Assembly (NCBI GenBank): GCA_027422505.1
Contig: JAPQWV010000332.1
Span: forward strand, 1-64,000
Direction of reading: 5' to 3'
Length of the DNA: 64,000 nt
Source: Craterostigma plantagineum
Taxonomy: Eukaryota > Streptophyta > Magnoliopsida > Lamiales > Linderniaceae
Within the stretch, counting starts at the first letter, position 1, and every line of letters starts with the position of its first letter. Below the pieces are notes generated by a model. The model saw nothing but the letters and a program-made list of their open reading frames with translations, did not search any database and was not told where the DNA came from. Made by a program: the position numbers and the translations under genes. This document shows, one piece after another, positions 25,073 through 35,364 of this stretch.

Positions 25073-25675
25073 TGTTGGGATTTGATGACCCAAAACTCGG
25101 GAATTAACGTTGGGATTCGATCGTGGCGAGATCAGAGCGAAGAACAAATCGAAACGAGCCGCTGGTTGGGGTTCGTCAGCACGCTAATGAGGTGTCGTGG
25201 CCGTGACTCCGGCAGAGAGTGGAACTCATTATCTTCGCGGCCGTGAAGGTAACTACCGTGGCTGTGAAGGATCCCTGAAGCAATTCTATGGCGCGAAAGA
25301 AGATCGTTTGAATGCGGGAAGGTTTCACGGCCGTGAGTGCCCATGTGCTAGGCCGTGAAGGACAGCTGAACGCTAGGATCTTGGCTCCTGCTATGTTCAC
25401 GGCCATGGACGTTGAGTACGAGGCCGTGAACGTGGTGCTGTTTCTTGATAGCAGTTACAACCGACTTGGTGACGAAGTAGCAACCTTCTAGACTAATCTC
25501 TGAAGGTAACTACCGAGGCCGTGAAGGATCCCTGAAGCAGTTCAATGGTGCAAAAGAAGATCGTTTGAATACGGGAAGGTTTTATGGCCGTGAAAGCCCG
25601 TGTGCTAGGCCGTGAAGGACAGATGCACGCAAGGATCTTGGCTCCCGATATGGTCAAGGCCGTAAACGTTGAGTA
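25073..25675 (+). repeat. 3' LTR of element G, rearranged and truncated
   Basis: Starts TGTTGGGATTTGATGACC next to the polypurine tract. It matches the 5' LTR to about 25498, then repeats the block from TGAAGGTAACTACC through AACGTTGAGTA a second time and ends at about 25675 in unrelated sequence. Confidence 0.8.
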
Positions 25676-26100
25676 ATGAAACGATAATCGAATAACTTAT
25701 TCATAACTAGGGTTTCTTTTATTGTCAATATGGTATCAAATGGATGACTTAAAGTAATACGATGAACCCCACAAATTATGGAGAAATAAAGGCGATGATA
25801 TCAATCAGATCATTTCGTCAAGGGATATGGATTGTATTAATTATTCCAAATAGTAACATATTCTCTAACATAAGGTATTTAGTCAATAAAGAGAACGATA
25901 CATTTAGTGTTATTATTATAATTGATTGTGATCGATTCTACTACGATGTACTCTATATATGTTCGTCGTAATAATTGAAAGCCATCAGTCAATACAATAT
26001 TTAGTAGTTTTTCTCAAATCTAATTTTCTTCTATAAAATATTCATTAGTCTTTTCTCAATTCCAATTTTGCTCTGACTTTTTCATTGCATTATTATAACA
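25676..26100. other. Short unique stretch before the MLP exon
   Basis: AT-rich, no gene seen. The last bases (TTATAACAG) form a good 3' splice site for the MLP exon that follows, so part of this may be the old intron. Confidence 0.45.
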
Positions 26101-26405
26101 GATGGAAAAGAGATGTCTGTGAAGGAAGTCATCGAGGAGGTGGACTTAGAGAAGAAATCGATCACTTAAAAGGTGATCGAAGGAGAGCTGATGAAGTTTT
26201 ACAGTATTTTCAAGATTACGGTTAGCGTTGAAGAAGAAGAAGAAGGTTCTTACAAGGAGAGTTTTGTCGGCAGCGACGATGTTGTTATATGGGTGGTGGA
26301 GTTTGAGAAGAGGAGTGAGGATTTGCCTCAGCCTAAGGCGGTGGTGGACGGCGGCGTTAGGCTTGTTAAAGGAATCGAGCGTTACCATTTGCTTCAGCCA
26401 AATTA
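26101..26405 (+). pseudogene. Orphan second exon of a Bet v 1 / MLP-like gene
   Basis: Preceded by an intron-like CAG acceptor, the frame reads from GKEMSVKEVIEEVDLEKKSI through KVIEGELMKFYSIFKITVSV and WVVEFEKRSEDLPQPKAVV to ERYHLLQPN and a stop. This is the C-terminal half of a major-latex-protein-like (Bet v 1 fold) ligand-binding protein: the central and last strands and the C-terminal helix. Exon 1 with the P-loop is missing; element G lies where it would be expected. An in-frame TAA at 26167-26169 interrupts the exon. It is therefore a decayed gene fragment. Family assignment is by the pattern KVIEGEL...FK and EFEK..EDxPxP. Confidence 0.75.
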
Positions 26406-27494
26406 AATTAGTCTATTATATATCTTGAAATATGTGTTTGTGGGATAAAATAATGGGTTGCAGTTAAAATTATATGCTTAGATGGGCTATATGGTGTTTT
26501 ATCTGTGTAGGAATGTGAGATGTATTGTTCAAGTGTTTGATGTCCTTGTGACTTATTGATATCGATTAAACAGAATTTAGATATTTATAGCAACAAAATT
26601 ACATGGAATATCCAACATATATTCTGGATAGCTTGCGCTAATGTTTTAATGTGATTAGAAAAACAAAAAATAAAAATGAAACACGTTTATCATCTAAGAA
26701 GTTATTTCAGGGGTGAAAGACGAGCAGAGTTTCGCCTCATTACTACTACTAGGTGTTGCCCGTGCTACGCACGGTTTATCTTTTGCGACCAAATTTAAAT
26801 ATTCAGATACAAGACTATTAGTTAGCTATCATATGAAGTTGGTTTTTGGAGGGCCCGAGTCCGGTCCGCCTGCGATAGAAGAACCCACGCTTGTGTCGTT
26901 ATCGAGGACAACACCAGTGTTAGACTGTGCATTTTTGCGACCATGATTTCGTCACGCTGCATCTGGATAAGAATGTGAATTAGTTGTGCATGCGATTCGT
27001 AAGACTGCACCTAATAATTCGAATTTGCACAACTGATCTATTTGAATCCATTGATCTATTTGCCGTGGTGTAGGATAGATAGTGCACCACCCAATGTATG
27101 TTGTTCACGTTCATAGGAGCAGGATTGCTGACGCATCTCTCCAGTTGCAAGCCGGCAGATAGAATTTCCAAGAATGAAGGACATCGGTCAGATCAGCAGA
27201 TCCATCGACAACAGGAAGCGATTTCAAGAACTGGCTGAAAATTGTGTTCATGAATGCGAGAGTCTTGAGAGGGTTGGTACACCTCAATTGCATAATCCGC
27301 GCATACCGTCATACGTTGATCGACATGATGCGTGTGTTTGCAATGTAAGGATCTTTTATTTTCTTTTGATAATATATTATGGCGAGAGATCTGTTATTTT
27401 ATTCAAATTAATTCATGATATTATATTATATGTTTACTATATTATATTATATCAGACACTATTAATAAACATTATATTATTTAATATTATAGTG

Positions 27495-28643
27495 GGCTTT
27501 TTAAATTAAATAATGCAGAAAAAATAATAATTAATTAAATAGGGTCGTTTTTTGAAATAATTAACAAAATAGGGTAGTTCGCGTTTAATACCCGAGACGT
27601 CGCACCCATTAGGTGCGATGCTCCTTTTACCTTTTTTTTTTGTGTTTTTATTTGAGTCGCCCCTTAGGGGCGACAACTTCTTTTTTTTTTTTCTTTTACT
27701 TATTTTATATTTATTAATAATATAATCCACCAAATCATTAAATCGTCGTTATTTCACGTGATTTACATTATAAAAATCAATAAATACATCTAATTTATTG
27801 TTTGTTTCACGACGATTAAAATGATATGCATATCTTATATTTTTCGATATTCAAATATATTTTTTATTTTTATGAATTAAAAAATAATTTCCAATATTCG
27901 AAAAATATAAAATATGAATATCATTTTAATAAATCACATGAGTGTCGCCCCTCATCCAATTTCTATACGACCGTCGCTGGGGGCCGACTATCATTTCTAA
28001 ATTACATGAAATAACGATGAGGGACGGCACTCATTTAAAATCGTGTGAAATAACGATGAGGGGCGACACTCATTTAGAAATTGGATCATGGGTGATGCTC
28101 ATGTGATTTACATAATAAAAATCAATAAACACATCTAATTTATTGTTTGTTTCAGGGCGATTAAAATGATATACATATCTTAAATTTTTTGAACGTTGGA
28201 AATTATTTAATTTATTCCAATTTAAGTATTTTTAATTCATAAAAATAAAAAATATATTTGAATATCGAAAAATATAAGATATGCATATCATTTTAATCGT
28301 CGTGAAACAAACAATAAATTAGATGCGTTTATTGATTTTTATAATGTAAATAACGTGAAATAACGACGATTTAATGATTTGGTGAATTATATTATTAATA
28401 AATATAAAATAAGTAAAAGAAAAATGAAAAAAATAAAAGGAAGTTGCCGCCCCTAGGGGGCGACTCAAATAAAAACACAAAAAAAAGGTAAAAGGAGCAT
28501 CGCTCCTAATGGTGGCGACGTCGCACCTAATGGGTGCGACGTCGCGGATATTAAACGCGAACTACCATATTTTGTTAATTATTACAAAAACGATCCTATT
28601 TAATTAATTATTATTTTTTCTGCATTATTTAATTTAAAAAGCC
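27495..28643. mobile_element. Foldback MULE-type element with 9-bp target duplication
   Basis: 1149 bp. Both ends begin GGCTTTTTAAATTAAATAAT read inward and the inverted repeats extend over most of the element. A perfect 9-bp duplication ATTATAGTG flanks it (27486-27494 and 28644-28652), the length typical of Mutator-like elements. Inside the arms are short perfect palindromes: GTCGCCCC-TTA-GGGGCGAC (27656-27674) and CGACGTCGCACC...GGTGCGACGTCG (28516-28544). No transposase. It is nested in the Helitron and related to element A at the window start. Confidence 0.9.
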
Positions 28644-28649
28644 ATTATA

Positions 28650-29640
28650 GTGTGTTATACCGTATGATATTGTTTTATGAGAAAACCAGATTATATTATG
28701 CAATAATATTGTGTAATATTTCATTCTATTATATGACATGGTATTCTGTTATGTTATATTATGTTATATTACTTGTAATAAATTGTTTTATAGTAAAATT
28801 ATATTATATTATGTTATATTATATTATTTACACAAAGTTTTCTCATAAAACAATATCATACAGTATAACACACTATAATATTTATGATACTATCTTGTAC
28901 TATATTTTATTATATTATATTACACAATATTATTGCATAATATAATCTTGTTTTCTCATAAAACAATATCATATAGTATAACACACTATAATATTTATAT
29001 TATACTATCTTGTACTATATTTACTATATTATACTACCAGTATGATATTGTTTAATGAGAAAACCAGATTATATTATGCAATAATATTGTGTAATATTTC
29101 ATTATATTATGTGCATTGGTATTCTGTTATGTTATTTTATGTTATATTACTTGTAATAAATTGTTTTGTAGTATAATTTTTTTATATTATATTATATTAC
29201 ATTACATTACATTACATTACATTACATTACATTACATATTATATTATATTATATTATATTATATTATATTATATTATATTATATTATATTATATTATATT
29301 ATATTATATTATATTATATTATATTATATTATATTATATTATATTATATTATATTATATTACATTATATTATATTATAATATATTATATTATATTATATT
29401 ATATTATATTATATTATATTTTATTATATTGTCTTGTACTATATTTTATTATATTATACTAACTGTACGATATTGTTTTATGAGAAAACCAGATCATATT
29501 ATGCAATAATATCGTGAAATATTTCATTATATTATATGACACGGTATTATGTTATGTTATATTATGTTATATTACTTGTTATAAATTGTTTTATAGTATA
29601 ATTTTTTTTAATTATATTATATTGTATTACATTCTGCCTT
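28650..29640. repeat. AT-rich satellite field: ATATT/ACATT pentamers and longer repeats
   Basis: A unit containing GATATTGTTT(T/A)ATGAGAAAACC recurs in direct orientation at about 28667, 29043 and 29469 and inverted at about 28837 and 28950. Between the units are long runs of TTATA, the purest at 29225-29420, with a short ACATT run at 29196-29235. The open frames across it are only translations of the pentamer and code for nothing. Confidence 0.9.
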
Positions 29641-29799
29641 CGTGTTTCGTGATTGTTTTTCGAGCACGCATCGACCCCGACATGAAACCTAGAAAAAAAT
29701 GTTCTTACTCTATCCCCAGTAAGAGAGGAAGATAACATGAAGGCGGTCCCGTACACAATGGATAAAAATTGTTAAGTGATATACTGATGTTGGACGTGA

Positions 29800-30504
29800 T
29801 GTTGGGTGAACACTCACTCTTACTTTTAAGCGCACAACGGAAATGATAGAAACTTAGTGATGAAATGAAACGAACACACACGATGTTTTGTGCAGCAAGT
29901 CAAATAACTTCCTGAGCCCCAAGGGGTAAAAATCCACTAGAAAGATGGATTACAAAAACTATCGAAAAAGATAGTCAAAAACTAGTCTAGCCACAACCTA
30001 CGAATCAATAAAGAATTCAGCAACAACTAGACTAAAAAGAAAACTCTTTCAATGAATACTCTTGCTCAGAAAAGCTCTCACTTTCGCTCGGTGTTCGTCC
30101 TTCAAAAAGCCTCATTTCAATCGGTTAAGTCTTTCGACTTATATAGTGCTTCGACTTGTGAAAGTCTTGTTCCAACGTCTTAGCAACTTCCCACAACGTC
30201 CACTAACGTCCACTAAGTGTATTTGGACAGTTAGTGACCGTTGTAGATCGACATGGTCAGCTCGGATTGCTCAGTCTTCACTTGTTCTCCAAGCTTCCTA
30301 TTTTTAGTATGCTCCACTCCTATTTTCGCTCTAGCTTATCCACACTCTTTTCACACGGTTTGATCCGTTCTCGCTCTTATCCATAACCTGCACAATACTA
30401 GAAAAATGCCACGTCATAATTAAAATAGGTTTTGGGCATGAAAGATAAAACTGAGAAAGGTAACATTCTCGGCCAACAGATGTTGACTAGAATGTTACCC
30501 AACA
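29800..30504. repeat. LTR-like segment, possible solo LTR
   Basis: Begins TGTTGGGT and ends ACCCAACA, an 8-bp perfect inverted terminus 705 bp apart. The left half has the look of a plant copia LTR (TCAAATAACTTCCTGAGCCC, then ATCCACTAGAAAGATGG). No 5-bp target duplication is found at these ends, so the limits are uncertain. Confidence 0.4.
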
Positions 30505-30757
30505 TTGTTTCAGTTGAACGCTCAACATCAACATAACCATTCTCGTTTCTCTTCTTCAAATTTTCACTGAACAGAAGCCAAGTTCTGAAGTGGGGCAACA
30601 GTTTAGCCTTACAATATTAACGTCATTCATGAGTATTACTCCAGAGAACATAAAAGACTGATATTTTATGTAGGAAGTTTCAACGACCTGGGATCAAAGA
30701 ACACGTATTTCCCTCAAACATGAGAAAGTAATAGATGAGTTAGTAATTCCGCCATTT

Positions 30758-33631
30758 TTATTTCTTCATCTTCTTGGGCACGCCTTCGACTTTAATGTTT
30801 GTACTACCAATCAAATCTCTTTTCTCAGTCTTAGATGTTGGTGGCGTTCCATGGCAATCAGTGATGACTTCCTTAAGAGACTTATTCAAATGATCAGCTC
30901 TAGTTATTTCTTCCCCAGCCACTTGATGTTTTGCGTCTGTTAGATCCAAGGCTTGACTGTTCACAACCGAGTCCTGCACGGGGTTCTTTTAACAGAAGTG
31001 AGCATTTCCTATTTTTATTAAACAAAAGGGAACGGACCGAAAGTTACTGAAATACCCCAACTTAAGTAGCATTTATTCGAGTAATTAAAAAATTCGAATT
31101 TATTCGAATAATTTTTTTTTAATTCGAATTTATTCGAATTAATCAATTCGAGTAAAAAAAAACTCGAATTGAAAAATATTAATTCGAATTTTTAATTCGA
31201 ATTTTTTTTACTCGAATAAGTGTTATTTTCTATTCGAATTCACTTGAATAGTTCGAATAAAATATTCGAATAAATCGTTTTTTACTCGAAAACGTCGATT
31301 TCAAGCTCAAAAACATGAAAATTCACCCAGATTTGGGATTAATACTTGTAAGAATCACGAACCCATCGATTAAAATCTCATTTCGACATGAAATTTCAGT
31401 CGAGCGGATCAAAATGATACTCAAACACTTCGATTTTTTTTTAAAACACCCAATCCCCTCTTTTTTTTTTAATTAGAAAACCTAGCATCCCTTTTTTTTT
31501 TAATTTCACACAAAAGTAATCCTGTTTAACAAAAAAATCCGTCATGCACATTGGGAGAAAATCTTTGTTAGCTAAAAAGTCTTCGAAAGTGTTAAATTAG
31601 GGGCCAAGAAATTTCAAATACCTTCACATGTTTCGAAGAATTCAATATACTACTCTCAGGCACGGCTTCTGACATGCGCGATACAACAAAACTACGAAAC
31701 ATGTTTTTGAAATCGAACGGTTTTATCTTTATTTAGAATTGGAAAGTTCTCCGATCAAGTCTAAAATGCACCCAGGTATTTCTCTGGGTGAGCTTGCATC
31801 AGGGCCTGCATCTTTCTGTAGAACATAATAATTTTATGACAAGTAGGATCATATATACTGTTGATAGTTTCATGAAAATCAATTAGGGCCAACACCATTG
31901 AATTGTACAACTCTTCAGCAGTCGTGTATGTATGTTTTCTAGCGGGTCCATCGCACAAAGGTTGCAGTGTTAGTTCCATCGTCAACAACAACTTCGATTC
32001 TAAACCTAGATGTTTAAGAAAAAAAATTCAACACATGTAACCAAATGAATATCGAATGAGGATCGTGGGAGTATAGCTTATTACCGCAACACTCCAACTG
32101 CATTATAGTTCTGGCACTTATTACAAAGTAGAGAACCACCCGATTTCCCCAACTTGCTCGAACACTTCGAGCAAGAAACATAGTTCCATCCAGTCCGGGA
32201 CACAACGTCTGTAATCTTTGCGACACAAACGATTTCCCGTTCCTACACAATTAGAGAGGGTCAGCTAAAATCACATTACAACATTATAAACGTTTTCAGT
32301 ATTACATTCAACATTTTTGCATTCTTCAATTGCCTAAGTTTACCCTCTGAACCTATTCGAAAGAGTTAACGAAAAAAGTAAATAGTAAATTATATAAGAC
32401 ACCTGTTCTGTTTCATTGCGCAGAAAATCATAGACATCTGAAATACCACATGGCGAGATTTCTACGTTGTTGGCCACCAAGGAAACCGCGTTTGATCCAT
32501 CAATACTTTTCATTCTGATTCAGGAAATAAAGAGAATGATTAAATAAAATATGGGACAAATGTAAATAATGTAGCATCAAAATAACCATCATATTACCTC
32601 TCTCGGAAGCTGGAAACTTCATCACCAGTGTAATTCACATAGAGTTTTGTGGACGATGTTGTATTAAGATAAAGTTTACCTGAAAAAGCCACTCCAATGA
32701 GATATATTTGAGTAACATAAAATAGATACATAAGTAGTAAGGTACATCCATACGTCTTCGGGTTAATACTTGTTACAATAACAATGACCTTCTGCCCGAC
32801 GGCCGATTTTAACGTTATAAAACTCCAACGCCTTCTCATCCCAGACAGTAACAGAAACCTCCACACCTCTACACAGAATAAAAAACATGCATAACCCAAG
32901 GGCGTCTAGAAAATCATAATAGTTCGTAAGAAACGTTCTCACCCGTCCAAAATAACCCTCAAAGAGGACCGCATCGTAACACCGTATTTGTTGGCCTCTG
33001 GTTCGACGACTCGGGAAAGCAACCCAATAACATCTATGAAAATGGGTATATGTCAGTAAAACAATTCATTGAATATGCATGGGAAAGGCCTTCACCCTAT
33101 AAAAATAGGGATAAGTGATAACAACAAAGAACCTTAAGAACACACCGAGTAATTCCTGGTTCTGGTCTGCTAGCTGTAACAAAGATTCGTACGGGCGAAA
33201 ATCTGAACTTCTCATCATTTATTACAGGAATCATGGTCGTTCGGTCAGTGAAACGCATCATATATCGGTTTTCCGTCATTCGAAAACGTATAGGAGCACC
33301 AACGACTTCGAAGTGCGAGATGGCAAAAATGCGCCCATCTTCAATCAGTTAGCGAAAGCGGTCCACCATTTGTCGGTGAATCGAAGCCTGCATTAATGTG
33401 TCCTGCTCGACGACACAACAAATTAGAATATGAAATTTCAATGAACATATTGACAATAAAAACGCTACGACATACCTTTTCATCCAATAAGAGCATATCC
33501 AAACTCATAAGTTCCCCTTGTTTCTTAAGGTTTTTTGCCTTCCAAGATCGCAAAACCCGGACGATGACAGTGGGAGAAATAACTTTAGGACCCAATGCTT
33601 CAAGACTTGAACTACTTTGTAGGCCAACCAT
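30758..33631 (-). pseudogene. RPA1-like (replication protein A 70 kDa) gene, degenerate
   Basis: A multi-exon gene remains readable on the minus strand. Exon 1 (33631-33476) starts MVGLQSSSSLEALGPKV and ends LLLDEK at a GT donor. Exon 2 (from 33402) encodes an OB-fold segment: DGRIFAISHFEVVGAP, then RFRMTENRYMMRFTDRT. It has an in-frame TAA. Further OB-fold pieces lie at 32.6-32.9 kb. The zinc-ribbon of DNA-binding domain C (SCSKC...LLCNKC) is at about 32.1-32.2 kb, and RIEVVVDDGTNTATFV follows near 31.96 kb. A Lys-rich tail exon ends at 30758 (VEGVPKKMKK). RPA-like genes are common passengers of plant Helitrons. Stops and frameshifts mark it as dead. Confidence 0.8.
31075..31290. repeat. Block of ATTCGAAT-type palindromic repeats
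   Basis: More than ten copies of TTCGAAT/ATTCGAA in both orientations within about 215 bp, with AT-only spacers. The same motif fills the two hAT-type MITEs at 40750 and 55607, but the TAGGGTTGCAAA terminus is absent here, so this may be an end-less internal remnant. It lies inside a putative intron or decay gap of the RPA-like gene. Confidence 0.75.
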
Positions 33632-34554
33632 TGTCAGTGAGAAATTAACAGCTACGGATCTCTCTTCTATTTTAATTGGACTGTATGAGGACTACAGATT
33701 GAAAGGCTAAGGGTTTCAAAATAGAGCAACTTCTTTAATAGACGTGACTTGCAAACGTTATTTGAAAGCATCGATAACTTGAACAGTGTAAGACGTGAAC
33801 AATAATTCTGGTAGCTTTAGTGGCCATCGTTAATAGACATCACTAAAGCTAACATAACCGTCACAAATAGATAATACCATAAGCCGCATGACTTATATTT
33901 TCAGTTAGGCAGGCACTGCAACAGTCAGGGTTAGTGCATATATGTATTTAAGAACGCTACTGTTTCGAAGTGATGTGAATTCAGAGAATATATTTGGCAT
34001 CATTAATAATGAAAATGCTACATTAAGTTTGTTTTATAATGCAAAGTGACTTGTTGTATGATGTTTATTTTATAACGTTAATTGATGTAGCCAAAAGTCT
34101 TGTATATTGTGTCATGATCATACGTCTACTTGTACTTATTTTAAAGAATCATATTATCTCATATTATATCAGATTATATTAAAGCATATTGTAGAATATT
34201 TTATTATAACGATGCATTATATTATATTCTCTTCGCTTCTCGCTTCTCAGTATATTTACGACAGGCATTGTAACAATGTACTTTAACCTTCGTTACTGTT
34301 TCGATATTTCAATGAGGTAGTTTAGTGAATGTATATATATATATATGTATTATTATGAAAATGTTACATGTTATATGACATTTCTTTTATAACGGTAATC
34401 GATGTACCCCAAAAGTCTCGTATGTTTATTAGGGTTTCTTTAATAACGTTAAGGTGAGTGCTTCAACTTTCCAAGTCCATGTGTCGCAAGGGGGACGTTT
34501 GCTCGTCCACGTGGCTCATCAGGATAGTAGGTATCCATCTTTTATATATATAGA

Positions 34555-35117
34555 TTCTATCATATACTATGCTTTACATAAGGTGGCCCGCCGCCCGCCA
34601 AAGCCCGCCACCTGGCGGGGCGGGGCGGGCTGCCTAAGAAATGGGGGACCAGCCCGCCCCGCGGCGGGCCGCAGGCCTGGCGGGCTAGGCCCGCCTGCCA
34701 AGTATATGTATATTTTAAATTTTTATTTTACTTTAAAATTTAAATTTACTAATAATTTTAATTAATTATGGTATTCATTAAACAATTATGGATAAATATG
34801 TTATTAATTATGTATTTGATAATAAATGTGATTTAATTAGACATAATTAATGAATCATTAATAAAATTTTGTACCTAATTTAATATTATTTTCTATATTT
34901 AATATTTATTTTATATATAATATATATTGTATATTAGTAGAATTATGGCGGGCCAGCCCACGGGCTAGCCCGCCCCGCCCCGCCAAGCCCGCCGCCCGCG
35001 CGGGCTGGCCCGTTCAGGCCCGCCCCTTGGCGGGCCTTAAATAATGCAGCCCAGCCCGCCCATTTTGGGGGGCGGGGCGGGCCGGCCCGCGGGCCACGGG
35101 CCAAATTGACTGCTCTA
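34555..35117. repeat. GGCGGGCC-rich element with AT-rich core
   Basis: Two GC-rich flanks (34581-34702 and 34948-35103), built of GGCGGG and CCCGCC units in both orientations, enclose an AT-rich core. The right edge read inward is TAGAGCAGTCAATTTGGCCCG-like (ending at 35117), resembling a hAT terminus. The matching left terminus and an 8-bp duplication were not found, so a left-truncated hAT-type element is the best guess. Similar blocks occur at 47.64-48.38 kb. Confidence 0.55.
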
Positions 35118-35364
35118 ATGAGAATGTAGCCTTAGTAGCTTCACTTAGCCAATCAATGAGGAATCAAGCTTTTATCATCGGTACGCCCCCCCATGGTACA
35201 AATGAACATATTCAAGATCGCAAACGAAGTACTTGAATTTTATTCCACAAACAACCACACATTAAATTTATCAGATATCTAACCTCGCATATCGTCGGTC
35301 CAACAGGCTAACACGATTAAAGACCTACTTCAACTTTATGAATCTACCTCTGGCAAATGGTCAA

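Larger units (their letters stand above)
15670..25675 (+). mobile_element. Gag-only copia-type LTR element G, split by element F
   Basis: The 5' LTR runs 15670-16318, is interrupted by F, and resumes from 23394 to its end at 23438 (TGTTGGGATT...AATCCCAACA, a perfect 10-bp inverted terminus). A primer-site-like sequence follows at 23441-23460. The interior (23439-25072) codes for a decayed gag with CCHC knuckle; no polymerase domains are present. A polypurine tract CAAGGTGGAGAT abuts the 3' LTR, which starts at 25073. That LTR is rearranged: after about 25498 it jumps back into a second copy of its own middle and stops near 25675. No target duplication can be matched because the right end is lost. 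Confidence 0.8.
26749..34554 (-). mobile_element. Helitron (7.8 kb) with captured RPA-like gene
   Basis: Read on the minus strand the element starts TCTATATATATAAAAG at 34554 and ends CTAG at 26749. Eleven bases before the end is the perfect hairpin CCGTGC-GTA-GCACGG. The base before the 5' end is A and the base after the 3' end is T, as expected for Helitron insertion into AT. No target duplication or terminal inverted repeat is present, also as expected. The interior holds an RPA1-like pseudogene on the same strand, a nested MULE, an ATATT repeat field and an LTR-like segment. No Rep/helicase is intact; weak helicase-like fragments may survive near 27.1-27.3 kb. It is non-autonomous. Confidence 0.8.

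Noticed and set aside
26713..26946. 77-codon frame beside the Helitron end
   Set aside because: Overlaps the Helitron 3' hairpin and has no similarity that can be recognised.
29116..29379. Open frame rich in Tyr-Ile-Leu
   Set aside because: Translation of the ATATT pentamer repeat.
29800..30504. Confident solo LTR
   Set aside because: Ends are TG...CA with an 8-bp inverted match, but flanking 5-mers CGTGA and TTGTT differ; kept only as a candidate.
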